A stretch of 64,000 nucleotides of DNA from RGIG990 sp045589455. GTDB taxonomy: Bacteria; Verrucomicrobiota; Kiritimatiellia; RFP12; UBA3636. The position numbers and the translations under genes are program-made. Shown here piece after piece: positions 1 through 8,658 of this stretch (the first letter of the stretch is position 1; every line of letters begins with the position of its first letter). The DNA is taken from positions 6,042-70,041 of the forward strand of contig JAZNPC010000060.1 in NCBI GenBank assembly GCA_045589455.1, given 5' to 3'. The notes beneath the pieces are model-generated. The model did not search any database. It was not told the origin of the DNA and saw only the letters and a list, made by a program, of their open reading frames with translations.

Positions 1-837
1 GAACCAAAAAGCCGTGCAGATAAGGATAAGCTTGAGGAAGCTCTTCAGATGCTTTCTGATGAGGATCCTACCTGCAGAGTAAGAATTGACGGCGAGACCG
101 GGCAGACAATCATGAGCGGTATGGGCGAGCTACACCTAGAAATTCTACGAGATAGACTTTTGAGAGAATTTAAGGTGCCAGCCAATGCAGGCAAGCCAAT
201 GGTCTCCTATTACGAGACGCTTACCAAGGATGCGGATGCAACATTTACGTTTGACCGCGAATTTGGTGGCAAACGCCAGGCGGCGACAGTGGCCCTCCAC
301 GTGTCGGCGGGGGCGCGAGGAAAAGGTAACTCCATCGAAGTTAAACCACCTCGAAACACCGTGCCGCCTGAATTCTGGACATCAATCGAGCAGGGTGTTC
401 AGGATGCGATTTTAACAGGCGTGCTAGCGCGTCTTCCAATGCAGGACATTCATGTCCGCATTACAGGTGGTGGTATCGTTGATAACGATTCTGCTACGGA
501 GATGGCGTTCCGCACAGCCGCAATTATGGCGTTTCGGGAAGCTGCGAGTGCAGCCGCTCCCGAATTGCTCGAGCCAATTATGTCAGTCGAGCTCGTGGCA
601 CCACCTGAGTACACAGGTGATCTCATGGGTGACTTGAACGGGCGCCGTGGTCAGGTGCGTGAGATGGATACGCGTGGAGACATGCAAGCCATCAAAGCGG
701 ACGTGCCATTGGCAGAATTGTTTGGGTACTCTACTGCAATACGCTCTCTCTCCAGAGGTAGGGCTTCCTACTCTATGGAGCCTGAGCAGTTTGCTATTGT
801 CCCTCAGGCAGTCAAAGAAGCAATATTGAACAGGTAA
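1..837 (+). CDS. fusA: Elongation factor G, C-terminal part (5' end outside window)
   Basis: The reading frame is open from the first base, so this is the last 278 codons of a gene starting upstream. EF-G is the GTPase that drives ribosomal translocation. The part seen covers domains III to V: 'GETGQTIMSGMGELHLEI' is the domain III signature, and 'GDLNGRRGQV' with 'LFGYSTAIRSLSRGRASY' are the domain V motifs. The G domain is not in the window. The stop is 5 bases before rpsJ, so the genes are co-transcribed. There is no tuf between fusA and rpsJ, unlike the enterobacterial str operon. Confidence 0.96.
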   Translation, partial: EPKSRADKDKLEEALQMLSDEDPTCRVRIDGETGQTIMSGMGELHLEILRDRLLREFKVPANAGKPMVSYYETLTKDADATFTFDREFGGKRQAATVALHVSAGARGKGNSIEVKPPRNTVPPEFWTSIEQGVQDAILTGVLARLPMQDIHVRITGGGIVDNDSATEMAFRTAAIMAFREAASAAAPELLEPIMSVELVAPPEYTGDLMGDLNGRRGQVREMDTRGDMQAIKADVPLAELFGYSTAIRSLSRGRASYSMEPEQFAIVPQAVKEAILNR

Positions 838-842
838 TACTA

Positions 843-1160
843 ATGCAGAATCAACGCATAAGAATTAAGATGCAGGCTTACGATCACAGAGTGCTAGACC
901 ACGCTGTGTCTGAGATCATCGAAACCGCTCGTAGAACTGGTTCACAGGTTGTTGGACCTGTACCACTACCGACGCGTATCGAGCGTTTCACAGTTAATCG
1001 CAGCCCGCACGTAGATAAGAAATCAATGGATCAGTTCGAGATGCGCACTCATAAGCGCATGCTTGACATTGTAGGCCCAACAGCTAAAACTGTAGATGAG
1101 CTAAAGAAGCTTAATCTAGCTGCTGGTGTGTTTGTCACCATCAAGACGATTCAGGGGTAA
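843..1160 (+). CDS. rpsJ: Small ribosomal subunit protein uS10
   Basis: 105 residues, normal length for S10. It binds 16S rRNA in the 30S head and, with NusB, takes part in antitermination. The central 'GPVPLPTRIERFTVNRSPH' block and the following 'QFEMRTHKRM' are the family signature. It is the first gene of the S10 cluster, sits 5 bases after fusA, and has rplC 4 bases downstream. Confidence 0.97.
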   Translation: MQNQRIRIKMQAYDHRVLDHAVSEIIETARRTGSQVVGPVPLPTRIERFTVNRSPHVDKKSMDQFEMRTHKRMLDIVGPTAKTVDELKKLNLAAGVFVTIKTIQG

Positions 1161-1163
1161 AGA

Positions 1164-1805
1164 ATGGAAGGCTTGATAGGAAAGAAAATTGGAATGACTC
1201 AGATTTGGGATGCTGACGGTGTTCGCGTTCCTGTAACAGTCATTGAAGCAGGACCATGTCCTGTTGTACAGGTTAAGACAACTGAAAAGGATGGCTATGA
1301 GGCTGTTCAGCTAGGTTGGGGTTCGCAGAAGGCTTCTCGCTTGAGCAAGGCAGAGGTCGCTCACTGCGCTAAGGCTGGTCTAGAGACACCAGTTCGCGTA
1401 CTACGTGAGTTCAAAGCAGATGCGGGCGAAGAGGTTAAAGCTGGTGATGTTTATACAGTTTCTGTATTCGAGAACATCGGCTATGTAGATGTAATTGGAA
1501 CAAGCAAGGGTCACGGTTTCCAGGGTGTTATGAAGCGCTGGAGCTTCCAAGGTGGTCCTATGACTCACGGTTCTCACACTAAGCGTCGTCCAGGTTCTAT
1601 TGGTATGCGCCAGGATCCAGGTTCTGTTGAGAAGGGTCACCCAATGCCAGGTCATATGGGTGCACGCCGCGTAACAACTCAGAATCTAAAGGTTGTTCAG
1701 GTTCGTCCAGAGCAGAATATCATCCTAGTTAAGGGCGCAATTCCTGGTCCTAACGGTGGCATGGTAATCGTTCGTAAGTCAATCAAGAAGGCGGTGAAGG
1801 CATAA
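1164..1805 (+). CDS. rplC: Large ribosomal subunit protein uL3
   Basis: 213 residues. L3 is an early 50S assembly protein near the peptidyl-transferase centre. It opens with the typical 'GLIGKKIGMTQIW', and the extended loop 'GGPMTHGSHTKRRPGSIGMR' reaches toward the catalytic centre. The stop codon overlaps the rplD start by one base (TAATG), which points to translational coupling. Confidence 0.97.
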   Translation: MEGLIGKKIGMTQIWDADGVRVPVTVIEAGPCPVVQVKTTEKDGYEAVQLGWGSQKASRLSKAEVAHCAKAGLETPVRVLREFKADAGEEVKAGDVYTVSVFENIGYVDVIGTSKGHGFQGVMKRWSFQGGPMTHGSHTKRRPGSIGMRQDPGSVEKGHPMPGHMGARRVTTQNLKVVQVRPEQNIILVKGAIPGPNGGMVIVRKSIKKAVKA

Positions 1806-2449
1806 TGGCTACAATTACTATGTATGGCCGCGATGGCCAAGTAAAGGGCGATGTTAATGTCGCTGATGAGATTATGGTTTTAGACCGCGGTGAGCAGGCA
1901 GTACGCGACGTTGTAGTCGGCAATCAGGCTTGCTATCGTGCAGGTACAGCATCAACTCTAACAAAGGGTGAGGTTGCTGGTTCAAACAAGAAGCCATGGA
2001 AGCAGAAGGGTACAGGCCGTGCTCGTGCAGGTCTACGCCAGTCTCCAGTATGGCGCGGTGGTGGTGTTGCATTTGGTCCTCACCCACGCGATTACTCCGT
2101 AAAGCTAAACAAGAAGGTTTCTCGCCTAGCATTCCGTCGCGCACTTAGCGAGCGTATCGCAGCTGGTGCAGTAAAGATCGTTGAGGAGCTAAGCTTTGCA
2201 GAGCCAAAGACTAAGGAGCTAGTAGCAACCCTTAAGGCACTAGAAGCTTCTTCAGCACTAGTTGTAACATTGGCAGTTGACAAGAATCTAAGCTTGTCTG
2301 CACGCAATGTTCCAGGTGTTGAGGTTTCTCGTGCTCGTGACTGCAGTGTTTATCAGATTTTGCGTTATCCAGCAGTTGTTGTAACACGCGCTGCATGGGA
2401 ACAGCTACAGAAGCGCCTAGAAGGTGACTCTATCGTAGAGGAGGCTTAA
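1805..2449 (+). CDS. rplD: Large ribosomal subunit protein uL4
   Basis: 214 residues. L4 lines the peptide exit tunnel and in enterobacteria represses its own operon. The conserved tunnel loop 'KPWKQKGTGRARAGLRQSP' is present, followed by 'GGGVAFGPHPRDYS'. The start overlaps the rplC stop by one base. Nothing in the sequence shows whether leader autoregulation applies here. Confidence 0.97.
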   Translation: MATITMYGRDGQVKGDVNVADEIMVLDRGEQAVRDVVVGNQACYRAGTASTLTKGEVAGSNKKPWKQKGTGRARAGLRQSPVWRGGGVAFGPHPRDYSVKLNKKVSRLAFRRALSERIAAGAVKIVEELSFAEPKTKELVATLKALEASSALVVTLAVDKNLSLSARNVPGVEVSRARDCSVYQILRYPAVVVTRAAWEQLQKRLEGDSIVEEA

Positions 2450-2454
2450 TCGTT

Positions 2455-2736
2455 ATGATGCAGAAAGATGTTATTAAGTCCGTAATGAGCACGGAGAAGG
2501 CTCTTCAGAATCAGGAAAGCCTAAACCGTTATATGCTTCGCGTAGCAAAGGCTGCTAACAAGATTGAAATCAAGAAGGCTGTTGAAGAGCTTTTCAATGT
2601 TTCTGTTGTTTCAGTTAATACGCAGAATTACGAAGGAAAGAAGAGAGTTCTACGTAATCGCAAGGTTACAAAGGCTCAGGATTGGAAGCGTGCTATCGTA
2701 ACGCTAAAGAAGGGCGATAAAATTGACCTAATCTAA
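2455..2736 (+). CDS. rplW: Large ribosomal subunit protein uL23
   Basis: 93 residues. L23 sits at the tunnel exit and is a docking site for trigger factor and SRP. The 'VIKSVMSTEKAL' opening and 'VVSVNTQNYEGKKRV' segment match the family. A GGAGG run precedes the start by about ten bases. It lies between rplD and rplB in the standard order. Confidence 0.95.
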   Translation: MMQKDVIKSVMSTEKALQNQESLNRYMLRVAKAANKIEIKKAVEELFNVSVVSVNTQNYEGKKRVLRNRKVTKAQDWKRAIVTLKKGDKIDLI

Positions 2737-2774
2737 TGGGTTGATTTGAACGCAAAATTTACGGAGCAAAATCC

Positions 2775-3599
2775 ATGGGAATTAAATCTTATAAACCCTA
2801 TACGCCAAGTCGCCGTTTCGCAACAGGCCTAACCTTTGACACAATTACAAAGTCAAAGCCTGAGCGTGGTTTGACAGTGGCAAAGAAGCGCAATGGCGGT
2901 CGTGATAGTTCTGGTCGCATTTCAGTTCGTCATCACGGTGGTGGCCACAAGCGTCGTTATCGTATCATTGACTTTGTACGTAATAAGGCAGGCATTCCTG
3001 CAACAGTACAGGCAATTGAGTATGATCCAAACCGCACAGCAAATATCGCTCTATTAGCATATGCTGACGGTGAGAAGCGTTACATTCTAGCACCTGAGGG
3101 TCTAGTAGTTGGTCAGAAGGTTGAGACAGGTGTTGATGTTGAGGCAACTGTTGGTAACTGCCTACCTCTATCTAAGGTACCTCTAGGTATGACAGTACAC
3201 TGCGTTGAGCTAGTTCCTGGCCGTGGTGCTAAGGTAGTACGCTCAGCAGGTAATGGAGCTCAGGTTATGGCTCGCGATGGTGAGAAGGTTACTCTAAAGA
3301 TGCCTTCTGGCGAGCAGCGTCAGTTCCTAGGTCGTTGCATGGCTACAGTTGGCCAGGTTGGTAACGGCGAGATGGAAGGCTTGATGCTTGGTAAGGCAGG
3401 CCGCAAACGCTGGTTGGGTATCCGCCCAACAGTACGTGGTGTTGCTATGAACCCTGTTGATCACCCAATGGGTGGTGGTGAAGGTCGCACATCTGGTGGT
3501 GGCCCAGCACGCTCACCATGGGGCAAGCTAGCTAAGGGCGGTAAGACACGTAAGCCACGCAAGGCTTCTGACCGTCTAATCCTAAAGCGCAGAAAGTAA
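2775..3599 (+). CDS. rplB: Large ribosomal subunit protein uL2
   Basis: 274 residues, the usual length. L2 is needed for subunit association and peptidyl-transferase activity. The motifs 'GRISVRHHGGGHKRRYR' and, near the C terminus, 'RGVAMNPVDHPMGGGEG' (containing the conserved histidine near the active centre) are intact. The codons are strikingly CTA-rich for leucine, typical of the highly expressed genes here. Confidence 0.97.
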   Translation: MGIKSYKPYTPSRRFATGLTFDTITKSKPERGLTVAKKRNGGRDSSGRISVRHHGGGHKRRYRIIDFVRNKAGIPATVQAIEYDPNRTANIALLAYADGEKRYILAPEGLVVGQKVETGVDVEATVGNCLPLSKVPLGMTVHCVELVPGRGAKVVRSAGNGAQVMARDGEKVTLKMPSGEQRQFLGRCMATVGQVGNGEMEGLMLGKAGRKRWLGIRPTVRGVAMNPVDHPMGGGEGRTSGGGPARSPWGKLAKGGKTRKPRKASDRLILKRRK

Positions 3600-3607
3600 T
3601 CTAACAC

Positions 3608-3886
3608 ATGGCACGTTCAATTAAAAAGGGCCCATACGTTGAGGCTCATCTAATCAAGAAGGTTGAGGAGATGAACAAGTCCGGTAAGAAACTACCTATC
3701 AAGACTTGGTCACGTCGCTCAATGATCATTCCGGAGTTTGTCGGCCACACATTTGCTATTCACAATGGCAAACAGCACCTACCAATCTTTATTACTGAAA
3801 ATATGGTTGGACATCGCCTAGGCGAGTTCGCTCCAAGCCGTACCTTCCGTAAGCATGGTGCAACAACCGATAAGGTTACAAAGTAA
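3608..3886 (+). CDS. rpsS: Small ribosomal subunit protein uS19
   Basis: 92 residues. S19 forms a complex with S13 in the 30S head near the A site. 'ARSIKKGPYVEAHLIKKV' at the N terminus and 'GHRLGEFAPSRTF' toward the C terminus are diagnostic. It is located between rplB and rplV as in the canonical S10 operon. Confidence 0.97.
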   Translation: MARSIKKGPYVEAHLIKKVEEMNKSGKKLPIKTWSRRSMIIPEFVGHTFAIHNGKQHLPIFITENMVGHRLGEFAPSRTFRKHGATTDKVTK

Positions 3887-3902
3887 TCGATAGGTGTATA
3901 CA

Positions 3903-4241
3903 ATGGAAGTCAAAGCAATTAGTAAAAATGTCCGTATCTCAGCTTCTAAGGGCCGTGATCTAGCTCGCGCAATCGTGGGCAAGACAGCTGCTGAAGCTCT
4001 AAACATTACGGAGTATAGTCCGCGCAAGGCTGCTGCACTTTTGAAGAACACTCTAAAGTCAGCTATCGCAAATGCGCAGCACAATAACGGCCTAGACGTA
4101 GATGCTCTACGTGTTAAGAAGGCTGTATTCGACGAGGGTGTCAGCATGCGCAGGTTCTGGCCTCGCGCTCGTGGTTCTGCCAGCCCTATTGAAAAACAGA
4201 CGAGCCACATCACAGTGGTTCTTACTGATGAATCAAAGTAA
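3903..4241 (+). CDS. rplV: Large ribosomal subunit protein uL22
   Basis: 112 residues from the ATG at 3903. A GTG nine bases earlier is in frame, but the AGGTG ribosome binding site at 3892-3896 overlaps that GTG and sits six bases before the ATG, so the ATG is preferred. L22 lines the exit tunnel and is a site of macrolide resistance mutations. 'KNVRISASKGRDLARAI' and the hairpin tip region around 'MRRFWPRARGSASPI' are family features. Confidence 0.95.
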   Translation: MEVKAISKNVRISASKGRDLARAIVGKTAAEALNITEYSPRKAAALLKNTLKSAIANAQHNNGLDVDALRVKKAVFDEGVSMRRFWPRARGSASPIEKQTSHITVVLTDESK

Positions 4242-4253
4242 AGGAGTAGAGCC

Positions 4254-4952
4254 TTGGGACAGAAAGTAAATCCTATCGGTTTCCGTGTTGCTGTCAATAA
4301 GGACTGGCGTTCACGCTGGTTCGCAGACAAGCGTAATTTCGGAGATTTTCTAAAGGAAGACTGCATCATCCGTGACACAGTTACGAATGAGCTTAAGAAG
4401 GATCCATCCGACAAGGAAAGTAAGGATGGTGGCGTAGCAGATATCCGTATCGAGAGAGACGGTGCACGCGTACGTGTTACAATTCACACCTGCCGCCCAG
4501 CTGTTGTTATCGGCAACAAGGGTGACCGCTCAAAGAAGCTAAGCGATTTGCTTGCTCGCAAGACAAAGCGTGAGGTTTATGTTGAGGTTGTTGAGGTACG
4601 TGATCCTGATGCAAACGCTAAGCTAGTAGCAGAGAGCATCGCACAGCAGATTCTACACCGCGTAGCAATGAAGCGCGCTATGAAGCGTGCTCAGAAGCTT
4701 GCAATGGATCTTGGTGTTGATGGTATCAAGATTAGCGCAGCAGGCCGTATCAATGGTGCTGAAATCGCTCGTACAGAGTGGATGAAGGAGGGCAAGGTTC
4801 CTCTACATACTCTACGCGCAAATATTGATTATGGTTTCGCAGAGGCAAATACTCCTGCAGGTATCATCGGCGTAAAGGTCTGGATCTGCAAGAAGGAAAA
4901 TTATCAGCCAAAGCAGCAGAGAAGGGGTAAGACACATGCCGCTAATGCCTAA
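4254..4952 (+). CDS. rpsC: Small ribosomal subunit protein uS3
   Basis: 232 residues with a TTG start, chosen because AAGGAG ends nine bases upstream and the protein then begins with the expected 'GQKVNPIGFR'. S3 lies at the mRNA entry channel with helicase activity. The KH domain 'RPAVVIGNKG' and the C-terminal 'RTEWMKEGKVPLHTLRA' are present. The 3' end overlaps rplP by 17 bases. Confidence 0.95.
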   Translation: MGQKVNPIGFRVAVNKDWRSRWFADKRNFGDFLKEDCIIRDTVTNELKKDPSDKESKDGGVADIRIERDGARVRVTIHTCRPAVVIGNKGDRSKKLSDLLARKTKREVYVEVVEVRDPDANAKLVAESIAQQILHRVAMKRAMKRAQKLAMDLGVDGIKISAAGRINGAEIARTEWMKEGKVPLHTLRANIDYGFAEANTPAGIIGVKVWICKKENYQPKQQRRGKTHAANA

Positions 4953-5358
4953 AAGAGTTAAGCACCGCAAGGTGCAGCGTGGTAGCCGCTCTGGTATAGC
5001 TACTAGCAATACTCAGCTTGCACAGGGTGATTATGGTCTAAAGACACTAGAGCGTGCTTGGATTACAAATATCCAGATCGAAGCATGCCGTGTTGCAATT
5101 AACCGTCACCTAAAGCGCCGCGGTCAGCTATGGATCCGTATCTATCCAGATAAACCAGTATCCAAGAAGCCTATCGAGGTTCGTATGGGTAAGGGTAAAG
5201 GTAATCCAGAGTTCTGGGTAGCAGTTGTTCTACCAGGCCACGTAATGTTCGAGCTTGCAGGTGTTCCTGATGGTCTAGCACGTGAGGCTATGCGCCTTGC
5301 TGCAGCTAAGCTAGGTGTACGCACAGTTCTAATCCGCCGTGATGGCACAGAGCTATAA
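4936..5358 (+). CDS. rplP: Large ribosomal subunit protein uL16
   Basis: 140 residues. L16 organises the A-site tRNA region of the 50S subunit. It begins 'PLMPKRVKHRKVQRG' and carries 'ARVAINRHLKRRGQ-like' and 'RMGKGKGNPEFWVAVV' blocks. It starts inside the last codons of rpsC, with a purine-rich ribosome binding site in the rpsC coding sequence, so translation is probably coupled. Confidence 0.95.
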   Translation: MPLMPKRVKHRKVQRGSRSGIATSNTQLAQGDYGLKTLERAWITNIQIEACRVAINRHLKRRGQLWIRIYPDKPVSKKPIEVRMGKGKGNPEFWVAVVLPGHVMFELAGVPDGLAREAMRLAAAKLGVRTVLIRRDGTEL

Positions 5359-5370
5359 GGAGAGCACGAA

Positions 5371-5562
5371 ATGAAAGTAAAGCAGATTCGTGAAAACACA
5401 ACTGAAGAGATTTTGGCTCAGATCAAAGAGGCTGAGCGTGAAATCGCTGTAACAAAAGTCAAGAATGCAGCAGCAGATGGTTCTGTAAAGCCAGTTAAGG
5501 TACGTACACTCCGTCGTGATGTAGCTCGTATGAAGACAGTAATCCGCGAAAGAGGAGAATAA
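5371..5562 (+). CDS. rpmC: Large ribosomal subunit protein uL29
   Basis: 63 residues, two-helix coiled protein near the tunnel exit. Recognised by size, position between rplP and rpsQ, charged helical composition and the end 'VRTLRRDVARMKTVIRERG', which matches the family helix 'R.iRr.iARi.Tvl.er'. The N-terminal half is divergent. Confidence 0.9.
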   Translation: MKVKQIRENTTEEILAQIKEAEREIAVTKVKNAAADGSVKPVKVRTLRRDVARMKTVIRERGE

Positions 5563-5567
5563 TAACA

Positions 5568-5867
5568 ATGTCTGAAGAAATTGTTAAAGAGCCTGTTGAG
5601 CGCAATCGTCGTAAGACACGTAGAGGTACTGTTGTTAGCAAGAGCGGTGACAAGACTATCGTAGTACTTGTTGAGCGTCGCTACCACCACAAGCTCTATA
5701 AGAAGCAGCTTATCGCTCGCAATAAGTTCCACACTCATGATGAGGAAAACAAGGCAGTTGTTGGTGATTTCGTAGAGATACAGGAGTGCCGCCCACTAAG
5801 CCGCATGAAGCGCTGGCGCCTCGTTAAGATCATCGATACTAAGGCAGCAGCCGGAGAGGTTAAATAA
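5568..5867 (+). CDS. rpsQ: Small ribosomal subunit protein uS17
   Basis: 99 residues. S17 is a primary 16S rRNA binder. The core 'GTVVSKSGDKTIVVLVERR' and 'HDEENKAVVGDFVEIQECRPLS' (shown only in part) match the OB-fold signature. An AGAGGAG ribosome binding site lies in the preceding stop region; rplN follows after one base. Confidence 0.96.
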   Translation: MSEEIVKEPVERNRRKTRRGTVVSKSGDKTIVVLVERRYHHKLYKKQLIARNKFHTHDEENKAVVGDFVEIQECRPLSRMKRWRLVKIIDTKAAAGEVK

Positions 5868-5868
5868 C

Positions 5869-6234
5869 ATGATCCAGGAAGAAACCGATTTGGCAGTAGC
5901 GGATAACACAGGTGCACGTCGCGTACGTTGCTTCCGTGTTCTAGGTCAGCGTAAGCGTTATGCATACGTTGGTGACGTAATCCGCGTAGCCGTTAAAGAA
6001 GCTCAGCCTAATGGTGCGGTTAAGAAGGGTCAGGTATGCTTGGCAGTTATCGTACGCACAGCATATCCAATTCGCCGCGCAGATGGCTCATACATCAAAT
6101 TCGATAGCAACGCAGTAGTTATCGTGGACGCAAAGAAGAACCCAATCGGTTCTCGTATCTTTGGCCCGGTTGCTCGCGAATTGCGCGATAAGAACTATAT
6201 GAAGATTGTTTCATTAGCTCCGGAGGTATTGTAA
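5869..6234 (+). CDS. rplN: Large ribosomal subunit protein uL14
   Basis: 121 residues, normal length. L14 contacts L19 and the 30S subunit and is the binding site of the silencing factor RsfS. It begins 'MIQEETDLAVADNTGARRV' and ends 'KIVSLAPEVL', both standard. The TAATG junction overlaps rplX by one base. Confidence 0.97.
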   Translation: MIQEETDLAVADNTGARRVRCFRVLGQRKRYAYVGDVIRVAVKEAQPNGAVKKGQVCLAVIVRTAYPIRRADGSYIKFDSNAVVIVDAKKNPIGSRIFGPVARELRDKNYMKIVSLAPEVL

Positions 6235-6554
6235 TGAGCGTTAAAAGAATTAAGAAGGACGATACCGTTATCGTAATCGCAGGCAAAGATAATGGCAAGA
6301 CAGGTAAGGTTCTAGCTGTTGATTATACTAAGAACAAGGCTTTGGTCGAGGGAATCAACATGAAGAAAAAGACTGTTGCAAAGAGCCAGGCATATCCTGA
6401 GGGCACAATCATTGATTTGCCTTCTCCAATCGATATGTCAAATCTAATGCCATACGATCCAGAGGCAAAGAAGGGTGTTCGTATCTCTCGCGTTCGTGAG
6501 GATGGCAAGAGCGTACGTGTGGCTAAGGGCACAGGATATCGTTTCGATAAGTAA
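6234..6554 (+). CDS. rplX: Large ribosomal subunit protein uL24
   Basis: 106 residues. L24 starts 50S assembly. The KOW motif 'VIVIAGKDNGKTGKVL' is at the N terminus, followed by 'VEGINMKKKTVAKSQ'. The start overlaps the rplN stop by one base. Confidence 0.96.
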   Translation: MSVKRIKKDDTVIVIAGKDNGKTGKVLAVDYTKNKALVEGINMKKKTVAKSQAYPEGTIIDLPSPIDMSNLMPYDPEAKKGVRISRVREDGKSVRVAKGTGYRFDK

Positions 6555-6566
6555 GGATAAGTACAA

Positions 6567-7106
6567 ATGGCAAATCTTAAACAGAAATACCAGGAACAGG
6601 TCGTGCCAGCTCTAAAGCAGAAGTATGGCATCACAAATCCTATGGTTGTACCTAAACTTGAGAAGATCGTTGTTAACATGGCTTTCGGTATCGTTGATAA
6701 GGATACACAGAAGTCTGTTATCGAGGATTTAGCAAAGATCACAGGTCAGAAGCCAGCTCTTTGCGCAGCTCGTAAGAGCATCTCTAACTTCAAACTCCGT
6801 GAAGGTATGGTTATCGGTGCAAAGGTTACATTACGTGGCAACAGAATGTACGATTTCTTAGATCGTTTCATCAACATCGCTCTACCACGTATCCGTGACT
6901 TCCGTGGCGTGCCTAACAAGGGCTTTGACCACAGAGGTAACTACACTCTAGGTTTGAAGGAACAGACTATCTTCCCTGAAATCGATTTGAGCCGTCATGG
7001 CGCACCAGAGCAGGGTATGGATATCACTATCGTAACAACAGCTGACACAGATGAGAAGGCAAAAGAGCTTCTCACTCAGCTAGGTATGCCTTTCGCAGGC
7101 CGCTAA
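6567..7106 (+). CDS. rplE: Large ribosomal subunit protein uL5
   Basis: 179 residues. L5 binds 5S rRNA and contacts P-site tRNA. Characteristic segments are 'PKLEKIVVNMAFG', 'FKLREGMVIGAKVTLRG' and 'GLKEQTIFPEID'. A GTAAGGA-type ribosome binding site lies just after the rplX stop. Confidence 0.97.
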   Translation: MANLKQKYQEQVVPALKQKYGITNPMVVPKLEKIVVNMAFGIVDKDTQKSVIEDLAKITGQKPALCAARKSISNFKLREGMVIGAKVTLRGNRMYDFLDRFINIALPRIRDFRGVPNKGFDHRGNYTLGLKEQTIFPEIDLSRHGAPEQGMDITIVTTADTDEKAKELLTQLGMPFAGR

Positions 7107-7122
7107 TGGGAGCTAGAAAACT

Positions 7123-7308
7123 ATGGCAAGAAAAGCATTAATCGCTAAGGCAGCACGCAAGCCTAAGTTCAAGGTTCGTGGCTATAATCGCTGCAGCCGC
7201 TGTGGTCGCCCACACGCATTTATGGGAAAGTTCAAGCTTTGCCGTATTTGCTTCCGTGAGCTAGCAGTAACTGGTCAGATCCCAGGCGTAACTAAGGCAT
7301 CATGGTAA
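7123..7308 (+). CDS. rpsN: Small ribosomal subunit protein uS14, zinc-binding type
   Basis: 61 residues: the short type Z form of S14. Four cysteines form the zinc site (Cys24, Cys27, Cys40, Cys43, as C-x2-C ... C-x2-C), and the end 'GQIPGVTKASW' is standard. The non-zinc (about 100-residue) form is replaced by this one under zinc limitation in some bacteria; only the zinc form is seen here. Confidence 0.96.
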   Translation: MARKALIAKAARKPKFKVRGYNRCSRCGRPHAFMGKFKLCRICFRELAVTGQIPGVTKASW

Positions 7309-7327
7309 GAAAAGGAGCTACGTTAAA

Positions 7328-7723
7328 ATGAGTTTGACAGATCCAATCGCAGATATGCTAACACGTATCCGCAATGCACAGAGTGCAGGTATCGAAATCA
7401 TTGAGCTACCTAGCTCAAATCAAAAGGCTGGAATCGCTGGCGTTCTTAAGGAAGAAGGCTACATTGCAGATTTTGAAGTCGAAGGCGATGCAAAGAAGGT
7501 TCTACGTATCGCTCTTAAGTACGACGAGAATGATAAGCCAGTAATCCGCGGCATCCGCCGTGAATCTACTCCAGGCCTACGCCGCTTCTGCGGCTGCGAT
7601 GAAATTCCTCGCGTACTTGGTGGTCTAGGAATTGCAATTCTCTCAACAAACCGTGGTATCATGGCTGGCCACAAGGCTCGCCGTGCTAAGCTCGGTGGCG
7701 AGATTATCTGCAGCGTTTGGTAA
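7328..7723 (+). CDS. rpsH: Small ribosomal subunit protein uS8
   Basis: 131 residues. S8 is a central 16S rRNA binder and in E. coli represses the spc operon. It opens 'DPIADMLTRIRNAQSAG' and ends with 'ILSTNRGIMAGHKARRAKLG' and 'GEIICSVW', both diagnostic. It follows rpsN and precedes rplF. Confidence 0.97.
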   Translation: MSLTDPIADMLTRIRNAQSAGIEIIELPSSNQKAGIAGVLKEEGYIADFEVEGDAKKVLRIALKYDENDKPVIRGIRRESTPGLRRFCGCDEIPRVLGGLGIAILSTNRGIMAGHKARRAKLGGEIICSVW

Positions 7724-7737
7724 TAGGAGGTACGTAA

Positions 7738-8274
7738 ATGTCAAGAATTGGTAAAACTCCAGTTGAAATCAAGGCAGGCGTAACTGTTACTATCAATGGC
7801 AATGTTGTAGCTGTTAAGGGTAAGCTTGGTGAGCTATCATACACTCTTCCAGAGGGTATCACAGCAGAAGTTAAAGAGAACCAGGTTATCGTAACACGCG
7901 CTTCTGATATTCGTCAGCACAAGTCCTTCCATGGCCTTGCACGTACTTTGATCAATAATATGATCGTTGGCGTAACAGATGGCTATAAGAAGACACTTGA
8001 TATCGAGGGTGTTGGTTTTAAGGCTGTTATCGCAGGTTCCACACTTTCACTTTCTCTAGGCTTTGCATCTCCAAAGGATTATTCAATCCCAGCAGGTGTT
8101 AAGGTTACAGAGCAGGGTGGTGTGAAAATCATAGTTGAGGGCATCGACAAGCAGCTAGTTGGTCGTGTCGCAGCAGATATTCGCTCTTATTACCCAGCAG
8201 AGCCATATAAGGGCAAGGGTATTCGTTACACGGATGAGAAGATTCGTCGTAAGGAAGGTAAGACAGTTGCTTAA
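7738..8274 (+). CDS. rplF: Large ribosomal subunit protein uL6
   Basis: 178 residues with two similar alpha-beta domains. L6 lies near the factor-binding site. 'MSRIGKTPVEIKAGVTV' and the C-terminal 'EPYKGKGIRYTDEKIRRKEG' are conserved. TAGGAGG directly precedes the start codon region, a strong ribosome binding site. Confidence 0.97.
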   Translation: MSRIGKTPVEIKAGVTVTINGNVVAVKGKLGELSYTLPEGITAEVKENQVIVTRASDIRQHKSFHGLARTLINNMIVGVTDGYKKTLDIEGVGFKAVIAGSTLSLSLGFASPKDYSIPAGVKVTEQGGVKIIVEGIDKQLVGRVAADIRSYYPAEPYKGKGIRYTDEKIRRKEGKTVA

Positions 8275-8292
8275 TAGGAAGAACTTTAAGTT

Positions 8293-8658
8293 ATGAAGCT
8301 TGAAAATCGTAAAGACTATCGTATCCGCCGCCATAAGCGCCTACGTCAGAAGATCGCAGGTACAGCAGCACGCCCACGTATGTCAGTATTCGTTTCAAAT
8401 TCTCACATGTATGTGCAGTTTATTGATGACGATGCAGGCACAACACTAGCAGCTGCTAGCACACTAGGCATGGATGCAAAACTAAATATCGAAACAGCTA
8501 AGGCTCTAGGTGAAAAAGCAGCTGAAGCAGCTAAGGCTAAGGGTATTACGACAATCGTTATCGACCGCGGTGGTTTCCGTTTCCACGGCCGCGTTAAGCA
8601 GCTAGTTGAGGCAGTACTTGCAGCAGGTCTAAAGGTACGTGAAGAGGAGGCTGAATAA
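8293..8658 (+). CDS. rplR: Large ribosomal subunit protein uL18
   Basis: 121 residues. L18 brings 5S rRNA into the 50S subunit. 'RIRRHKRLRQKIAGTAARPR' is the basic N-terminal rRNA-binding arm, and 'VIDRGGFRFHGRVKQLVEA' is the typical C-terminal block (Gly-Gly-Phe-.-Tyr/Phe-His-Gly-Arg). The TAATG junction overlaps rpsE by one base. Confidence 0.96.
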   Translation: MKLENRKDYRIRRHKRLRQKIAGTAARPRMSVFVSNSHMYVQFIDDDAGTTLAAASTLGMDAKLNIETAKALGEKAAEAAKAKGITTIVIDRGGFRFHGRVKQLVEAVLAAGLKVREEEAE